From: Candidatus Cloacimonadota bacterium
Lineage (GTDB): Bacteria > Cloacimonadota > Cloacimonadia > Cloacimonadales > TCS61
Length of the DNA: 5,456 nucleotides
Assembly: GCA_030668345.1 (NCBI GenBank)
Contig: DAOUUD010000128.1
Span: 1 to 5,456, forward strand
Direction of reading: 5' to 3'
Below the pieces are notes generated by a model. The model searched no databases, was not told where the DNA came from, and saw only the letters and a list, made by a program, of their open reading frames with translations. Shown in pieces: positions 1 through 4,070 of this stretch. Every line of letters begins with the position of its first letter. Positions within the stretch are counted from its first letter, which is position 1. The position numbers and the translations under genes were made by a program.

Positions 1-505
1 GGTCCTGTACCAGTTGTTCCGATGTTGCTTTGCGAATGATCAAGATGGTAAGAATGTCTCCACCGCTCACAATTGTGAAAATAACTGTGTAAACCAGCAG
101 CCAACCGTTACCTGTTATCAAGGCAATAAACCAGGGAATTATTCCCATCACCAGAGCTGGCATCAAAAGTGAAATCCGGTATAAAGAAGCTTTCACAGGA
201 ATTTTGCAATGTGCATAAGGTGTAAGAGATCTCCATTGGAAACCCAGTTTTATTTTTTCTGCAGGTACCTTTCCTAAGACAAGAAAAGACACTGCATGCA
301 ACACCTCATGCAAAACGGCTCCTATAATTAAAACAGGGATGAATAACGCCAGGTTAAGATAGATTATGGGAAAGCTGGAAAGAAGTTGCTGTTTGTCCCA
401 GATGAGCAGGAAGGGTCCTGTAAGAAGAACTATCAGAACGATAACCAAAGGCAGTGAATAAAGATTTGCTTTCAACATGGAAATTGAATGATCTACTTTA
501 CGCAT
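1..505 (-). CDS. DUF3267-type membrane putative zinc metallopeptidase (3' end cut by window edge)
   Basis: The frame is open from an ATG at 505 through position 1, giving 168 residues with no stop, so the C-terminus is missing. The protein is mostly hydrophobic. Helices appear near residues 17-35 (LPLVIVLIVLLTG), 48-65, 110-130 (ISLLMPALVMGIIPWFIALI) and 135-157. The second ends in HEVLH (residues 66-70), a zincin-like HExxH motif within a membrane segment, followed by a GKVPAEKIKLGF loop. A later helix carries SGGDILTILII, whose Asp150 is the likely further metal ligand. This order (HExxH in a helix, a basic loop, then a helix with GD) is the DUF3267 / YhaP-like pattern of small integral-membrane putative peptidases, usually about 180-200 residues, so probably only a short tail is lost. 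The visible end, SEQLVQD, resembles the conserved tail. The AAAAGG ribosome site just upstream supports the start. The substrate is unknown, and peptidase activity is inferred from the motif only. Confidence 0.8.
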   Translation of the reverse strand, partial: MRKVDHSISMLKANLYSLPLVIVLIVLLTGPFLLIWDKQQLLSSFPIIYLNLALFIPVLIIGAVLHEVLHAVSFLVLGKVPAEKIKLGFQWRSLTPYAHCKIPVKASLYRISLLMPALVMGIIPWFIALITGNGWLLVYTVIFTIVSGGDILTILIIRKATSEQLVQD

Positions 506-526
506 AATTCCTTTTAGTCTCCTTTT
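506..526 (-). promoter_or_regulatory. Ribosome binding site of the DUF3267 gene, with a duplicated AAAAGGA
   Basis: Reading the minus strand, AAAAGGAG (526-519) is followed 11 bases later by AAAAGGAATT directly before the ATG at 505. The proximal copy is the usable Shine-Dalgarno sequence, although its spacing is short. The distal copy is a better match but lies about 13 bases from the start codon, further than usual. The same AAGGAATT-ATG arrangement precedes the gene starting at 1192. The rest of the 72-base gap (527-577) shows no convincing promoter or terminator. Confidence 0.6.
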
Positions 527-577
527 GCTGTGTCCGGCGTAGTCTTGTACGTAGACGGAAGTGGGAACGAAAGGGGG

Positions 578-1192
578 TTAATCAATAAAAAATTCATAAC
601 CGGCATAGATATGAAGTTCGGAGCTAACATCCGATAGAGGTCCGCGATTGCTTCTACTGATCTGGAACACCAGACCTTTTGCACTACGAAATTTCAATTT
701 ATAATTAAGGATCGGTTTATGGTTGTCTGCCTGTGTCCAGCTCAACGACATACCCCACTTTTCGGTGGAATGATGAAATCCTATCAGTGGTAGGGTCATG
801 GAGAGCTCCCGGTCTATTTTGGTTTTTCGGTTTGTATATTCCAGGTCAGTATATCTTATTCCTGCAAAAAAACCGTAAAGAAAGTAAGATTTATCCTTCC
901 TGTAATTGGCAAAATTATGCAGGTAGGCATCATACCTGCGGAGGTTTTGGAAATGCTCATCGTAACTTTTAATATTATAGAATACATTACCACCTACACC
1001 AAAATCTGTGGCGATATTGAATATTTCTGCCTTGATATTGCTACCCAACACAGGACGGTCAAAATCGTAATCGGGATATTCCGAGTAGTAAGCTGCTCCT
1101 GAAAGTATAACTTTCAAGAAAACTGATTCTGCATGAAGTGGAAAAAAGATCAGTAAAAAAAACAATGGAACAATATATTTCAGGTTTTTCAT
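578..1192 (-). CDS. Predicted outer-membrane beta-barrel protein, function unknown
   Basis: This 204-residue protein is not recognised as a named family. Residues 1-21 form a classic Sec signal peptide: the basic start MKNLK, a hydrophobic core rich in Phe and Leu, and probable signal peptidase I cleavage after LHA (Ala21). The mature part is rich in aromatic residues and alternates polar and non-polar residues in about 8-10 short stretches. Examples are 24-37, 52-60, 63-74, 102-120, 130-141, 146-155, 161-170, 173-181 and the terminal strand HIYAGYEFF at 194-202. Turns rich in Asp, Asn, Lys and Gly separate them. This pattern suggests a small 8-10-stranded outer-membrane barrel. The chain ends FFID rather than with the textbook terminal Phe. 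Its ATG overlaps the stop of the upstream CYTH-GNAT gene as ATGA, so the two are translationally coupled. An alternative is a periplasmic beta-rich protein. The export signal is certain, the barrel probable and the function unknown. Confidence 0.75.
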   Translation of the reverse strand: MKNLKYIVPLFFLLIFFPLHAESVFLKVILSGAAYYSEYPDYDFDRPVLGSNIKAEIFNIATDFGVGGNVFYNIKSYDEHFQNLRRYDAYLHNFANYRKDKSYFLYGFFAGIRYTDLEYTNRKTKIDRELSMTLPLIGFHHSTEKWGMSLSWTQADNHKPILNYKLKFRSAKGLVFQISRSNRGPLSDVSSELHIYAGYEFFID

Positions 1193-2130
1193 AATTCCTT
1201 CTCTAAGATTATTCTTGATTCGTTCATGTTTTCTTTTTCTTCGAAACCTGTGATGATGAATCCATCGGAAAGCGCAAACTGAAGCATTGCTTTATGTTTA
1301 TTCCAGGTTTTTAATTTTATTTTTGTAAGCCCGTTCTGTTTAGCCCATTCCTGCTGTTTTTCTGCCAGTTTTCTGGCGATGTGTTTGTTACGGAATTCTG
1401 ATAGTACTCCACCCATCCAGGTATAAAAAGCACCATCTATTTCATATCCTGCTTTAAATCCCACAGGTTTATCATTATAAAAAGCTATCAGGATTAGATG
1501 ACGGATATTTGAAAAACGTTTTTCATATTCTTCTTTAGGATAAAGATCATCAAATTCCGGGATTTGATGGGAAAGTTCAACTGCCTGCTCGATGGTTCCT
1601 TCTTTTATTGATAACTCTTTTTCCATGAGCATATCGCTATAAGAATTTACCAGCAAGTCGCTCTCTTTTATTTTGAAAAGCTCAAGGTACTCCGTACATT
1701 GCTTGTAAAGCTGTTCAGCACTGATGCTACCGGTTTCGTCGATTGCTTCGATCTCCACAAAATTACCCAACTCTTCCACTATATCTATATGGATTTTAAT
1801 ATTATTGATGTAATATATTTCTCGCTTTTTCTCTACGGTGATCAGTTTTCCCAAAGCTCTGGAAAGCAGCTCTTTTACAGGTGCTTCTTTGTGAGGATGA
1901 TAGTAAACAACGTCGGATCGTTTTGGACCGGAAATATCTTCGCGGTCGTAATAAACCAGGCTGTATTCTATATTGCCTTCCCGCAATTTCAAGCGACCAT
2001 TAGGAACTATGAAGTAAGTATCAGTTTGATGATCTATACCTTTGAAATCCGCTCCTCTTTTTTGCAATATCTTCCTGATATATTCAGGATCGTTGCATCT
2101 TGCTTTTATCTCAATATTTAACTGACTCAT
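1189..2130 (-). CDS. CYTH domain (CyaB / class IV adenylate cyclase-like) fused to GNAT acetyltransferase
   Basis: The 313-residue protein has two domains. Residues 1-170 are a CYTH domain, a tunnel-shaped fold that binds triphosphates. It opens with NIEIKAR (5-11), the CyaB-subfamily form of ExExK in which the first Glu is Asn. It continues with QTDTYF-VP-GRLKLRE (35-51), a YYDRED-GPKRSD stretch (60-73), VEKKREIYY (99-107), IHIDIVEELGNFVEIE (113-128) and the SYSDMLM finish (163-169). The basic and acidic residues expected to hold phosphate and metal are largely present. Residues 172-313 are a GNAT N-acetyltransferase domain: FYTWMGGVLSEFRNKHIARKL (235-255) is motif A, the acetyl-CoA pyrophosphate loop, followed by TWN (275-277), AML (281-283) and DGF (289-291). 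The motif A Gly is replaced by His250. No membrane segment or signal is seen, so it should be cytoplasmic. CYTH members include adenylate cyclases and tri- or polyphosphatases, so the reaction is open, as is the acetyl acceptor. The ATG at 2130 has a TAGGAAA site about eight bases upstream. Confidence 0.88.
   Translation of the reverse strand: MSQLNIEIKARCNDPEYIRKILQKRGADFKGIDHQTDTYFIVPNGRLKLREGNIEYSLVYYDREDISGPKRSDVVYYHPHKEAPVKELLSRALGKLITVEKKREIYYINNIKIHIDIVEELGNFVEIEAIDETGSISAEQLYKQCTEYLELFKIKESDLLVNSYSDMLMEKELSIKEGTIEQAVELSHQIPEFDDLYPKEEYEKRFSNIRHLILIAFYNDKPVGFKAGYEIDGAFYTWMGGVLSEFRNKHIARKLAEKQQEWAKQNGLTKIKLKTWNKHKAMLQFALSDGFIITGFEEKENMNESRIILEKEL
1193..1202 (-). promoter_or_regulatory. 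Ribosome binding site for the beta-barrel gene, inside the end of the CYTH-GNAT gene
   Basis: On the minus strand GAGAAGGAATT precedes the ATG at 1192. AAGG lies at 1200-1197, with four bases before the start codon. These bases also encode the last residues (EKEL) of the upstream CYTH-GNAT protein, whose TGA at 1191-1189 overlaps the ATG. A ribosome ending the upstream gene is therefore placed on the next start, the usual arrangement for translational coupling. Confidence 0.65.
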
Positions 2131-2207
2131 AATATATTTCCTACTCTGGTATTCATTACAGGCAGGCTTACTTTGTCAAAAGGTTTTGTTGTCGGTCAGC
2201 TTATTTT

Positions 2208-3329
2208 TTATTTCACAAGATTCTGAATGATTTTAACTGCCTGTTTTATTTCTTTTTCTGTTGTCATTTTTCCGGTAGAGAATCGTATTGTACCCTTTGC
2301 TAATTCAAGTGGTACGTTCATTGCCTGCAGAACGGGGGAGAGTGTAACGACATCGGAATGGCAGGCTGCACCGGCAGATGCGGCTATTTCCAGGAAAAGA
2401 GATAACTGGAAATATTCATCAACGTTTTTGAAACAAACATTCAAAGTATTTGGCAGGCGATTCTTGGGATGACCATTCAGCTTGAGATCGGGAAATTTTT
2501 CAATTAGCATTTCATGAAGTTTATCTCTCATCGCTCTCATATTGCTAATGTTCTTTTCCAGATCCCGTCTCGCAATTTCACATGCTTTACCCAGCCCGAC
2601 GATTTCCAGGATGTTTTCGGTTCCCGGACGTATTCCTCTTTCCTGTCCTGCCCCGTGCATTATATTTTCTATAGATAGTCCGTTTCTGATATACAAAGCA
2701 CCCACACCTTTGGGAGCATACATTTTATGACCGGCGATCGAAAGCATATCAACGCCAAGTGAATTTACATCTACTGGAATTTTTCCAACAGATTGAGCTG
2801 CATCTGTATGGAAGATTATCTCATTTTTTCTGGCAATCTCAGAAATTTCTTCTATTGGTTGAATAGTGCCAACTTCGTTATTTGCGTGCATAATAGTGAT
2901 TAATATTGTTTGAGCAGTAATTGCTTTTTCCAGTTCTGGTAAATTTACAATTCCGTATTTATCTACAGGAATATAAGAGATTTCAAAACCGTTTTTCTCT
3001 AAAAATTTACAGACTTCAATTACTGCCGGATGCTCGATCGTGGAGGTTATAATGTGATTACCTTTTTCGCGATTTGCAAAAGTGAAACCTTTAATGGCAA
3101 AGTTGTTTGATTCTGTTCCACCGCTGGTAAAGATGATTTCATTGGGAGAGCAATTGATCAATCGGGAGATTTGCAGACGGGCATTCTCCAGAGTTTTTTT
3201 TGCTTGAATTCCATACCAGTGCGAACTTGAAGGATTTCCGAAATGCTCATCCAGGTAAGGGAGCATTGCTTCCCGCACTTCTTTGTCTATAGGCGTAGTA
3301 GCATTATAATCCAGATAAATTGGTTTCAC
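2208..3329 (-). CDS. Cysteine desulfurase of the NifS/IscS superfamily, selenocysteine-lyase-like active site
   Basis: This is a PLP-dependent class V aminotransferase-fold enzyme, expected to remove sulfur (or selenium) from cysteine (or selenocysteine), giving alanine and an enzyme persulfide. Numbered from the chosen start, it has PIYLDYNATTPID (3-15), HFGNPSSSH (29-37), SGGTESNN (69-76), the PLP-stacking His in STIEHPA (His100), HTDAAQSVGK (174-183; Asp176 and Gln179), SIAGHK with the Schiff-base Lys202, and the catalytic loop GAACHSD with Cys323. The 373-residue length is normal. Loop GAACHSD...SPVL differs from the usual STGSACSS of IscS/NifS and resembles selenocysteine lyases, so substrate preference is open. 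The frame extends upstream to another GTG at 3383, but that version overlaps the preceding gene by 26 bases, lacks a ribosome site and adds a non-conserved tail. GTG 3329 has AAGGG six bases upstream and yields the family's usual N-terminus. The upstream HD-GYP gene ends 28 bases before, suggesting co-transcription. No scaffold or selD gene is present in the window. Confidence 0.93.
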   Translation of the reverse strand: MKPIYLDYNATTPIDKEVREAMLPYLDEHFGNPSSSHWYGIQAKKTLENARLQISRLINCSPNEIIFTSGGTESNNFAIKGFTFANREKGNHIITSTIEHPAVIEVCKFLEKNGFEISYIPVDKYGIVNLPELEKAITAQTILITIMHANNEVGTIQPIEEISEIARKNEIIFHTDAAQSVGKIPVDVNSLGVDMLSIAGHKMYAPKGVGALYIRNGLSIENIMHGAGQERGIRPGTENILEIVGLGKACEIARRDLEKNISNMRAMRDKLHEMLIEKFPDLKLNGHPKNRLPNTLNVCFKNVDEYFQLSLFLEIAASAGAACHSDVVTLSPVLQAMNVPLELAKGTIRFSTGKMTTEKEIKQAVKIIQNLVK

Positions 3330-3335
3330 AGGTTT

Positions 3336-3340
3336 CCCTT
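3336..3340 (-). promoter_or_regulatory. Ribosome binding site deciding the GTG start of the cysteine desulfurase
   Basis: The minus strand reads AAGGG-AAACCT-GTG, a Shine-Dalgarno core with six-base spacing to the GTG at 3329. It lies in the 28-base gap after the HD-GYP stop codon. The competing GTG at 3383 is preceded by ATAAAACTTC, which has no such core. Confidence 0.6.
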
Positions 3341-3357
3341 GATGTGTTTTGTATTTT

Positions 3358-3960
3358 TTAAGAAGGTTCGCGCTCGGTTTCACGAAGTTTTATGTCTTCA
3401 AGTTGGAAATTCTTTTCCTTAAAAAGAGCAAGGCATATTCTTGTAGTATCCTTAACATATTTATCATTTTCATTTTCTTCGATCTCACGGAGAGCTTTTT
3501 CTATTCCAAGTGCTGGGCGGTATGGTCTATTTGAAGAAATCGCTTCTACAACGTCTGCCACATTTAAAATCCTTGCTTCCAGAAGAATATTGTTTCCCGT
3601 TAAGCCAAGAGGATAACCGGAGCCATCCATTTTCTCATGATGCTGATAAACAATATCGGCAACTATATCCGGGAAATCGATTTTTTTTAAAATATCATAT
3701 CCAGCTTCAGAATGGATCTTTATCAGGTTAAATTCGCAGTCGGCAAGTTTGCCTGGTTTACATAGAATTTCCGAGGGTAGATTGATCTTGCCGATATCAT
3801 GTAGAATAGCTGCTATCCTTAGTATATCAAGACGTTTTTTATTGAATCCCATTTCTCGAGCGATAGCCATTGCCAGTGTTGCGACTCTTCTCTGATGACC
3901 TGCTGTATAAGGATCCCATACTTCAATAGCTGCGATCAACGCATTAACAATTTTTTCCAT
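3358..3960 (-). CDS. Stand-alone HD-GYP domain protein, putative cyclic-di-GMP phosphodiesterase
   Basis: The 200-residue protein is essentially a single HD-GYP domain, the subclass of HD phosphohydrolases that hydrolyses cyclic di-GMP and related dinucleotides. Visible motifs are DPYTAGH (16-22, metal-binding His22), HDIGK (54-58), His83 in KIHSEAGYDIL, YQHHE (105-109), DGSGYP (112-117, the GYP signature) and NVADVVEA (133-140, Asp136). All metal-binding positions I can place are occupied, so catalysis is plausible. There is no sensor, receiver or membrane segment, so any input must come from a partner or expression level. It aligns without gaps to the C-terminal domain of the neighbouring GAF-HD-GYP protein (about 61% identity by hand count), beginning at its own Met1. 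Near residues 161-173 the usual G-FYDP-VV segment is degraded to NENDKYVKD, so the last helices may have diverged. The start is supported by GGAG five bases upstream, and an in-frame stop upstream rules out a longer protein. Confidence 0.92.
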   Translation of the reverse strand: MEKIVNALIAAIEVWDPYTAGHQRRVATLAMAIAREMGFNKKRLDILRIAAILHDIGKINLPSEILCKPGKLADCEFNLIKIHSEAGYDILKKIDFPDIVADIVYQHHEKMDGSGYPLGLTGNNILLEARILNVADVVEAISSNRPYRPALGIEKALREIEENENDKYVKDTTRICLALFKEKNFQLEDIKLRETEREPS

Positions 3961-3965
3961 TAAAT

Positions 3966-3969
3966 CTCC
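3966..3969 (-). promoter_or_regulatory. Ribosome binding site of the stand-alone HD-GYP gene
   Basis: GGAG followed by the five-base spacer ATTTA precedes the ATG at 3960 on the minus strand. It fixes the start at the exact point where homology to the neighbouring HD-GYP domain begins. Confidence 0.6.
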
Positions 3970-4051
3970 AAAGGACAGAAACTACAGGTTAAGGGAGAAA
4001 AAAATTGTCTTTACGTCAATTAAAAATTTTTTCAGGATAAAAAAATAATGA

Positions 4052-4060
4052 CTTATAGCA
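4052..4060 (-). promoter_or_regulatory. Possible extended -10 promoter for the stand-alone HD-GYP gene
   Basis: TGCTATAAG on the minus strand matches the sigma70 extended -10 element TGnTATAAT at all but its last base. It sits just after the stop codon of the GAF-HD-GYP gene and would give a leader of about 85 bases before the ATG at 3960. No -35 element is found at the usual distance. The gap (3961-4070) is very AT-rich, so a chance match is possible. The promoter rules of this unidentified organism are also unknown. Confidence 0.22.
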
Positions 4061-4070
4061 GGACAGGTTA

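Noticed and set aside
542..556. Imperfect inverted repeat GTCT...AGAC in the gap before the DUF3267 gene
   Set aside because: Only four paired bases on each side of a seven-base loop; too weak to support an operator or terminator.
733..1102. Two overlapping plus-strand frames of 79 and 61 codons
   Set aside because: Both are antisense to the exported beta-barrel gene, overlap each other, and show no domain or ribosome site of note.
1699..2121. A 140-codon open frame on the plus strand opposite the CYTH-GNAT gene
   Set aside because: It lies wholly within a well-supported gene on the other strand, has no recognisable domain and reads as a random Phe/Ile/Tyr-rich product of the complementary strand.
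2151..2179. Perfect TTGACA on the minus strand (2179-2174) upstream of the CYTH-GNAT gene as a -35 box
   Set aside because: At 17-base spacing the -10 candidate is ATGAAT, a poor match, and the better TGTAAT is only 13 bases away. Not enough to call a promoter.
4014..4019. TTGACG on the minus strand upstream of the stand-alone HD-GYP gene as a -35 box
   Set aside because: The sequence at the expected -10 distance is TCCCTT, which does not resemble a -10 element.
4022..4046. Possible terminator hairpin (ATTTTTT pairing with AAAAAAT, followed by T residues on the minus strand)
   Set aside because: The stem is seven A-T pairs with no G-C pair, too weak for an intrinsic terminator; chance pairing is expected in such an AT-rich spacer.
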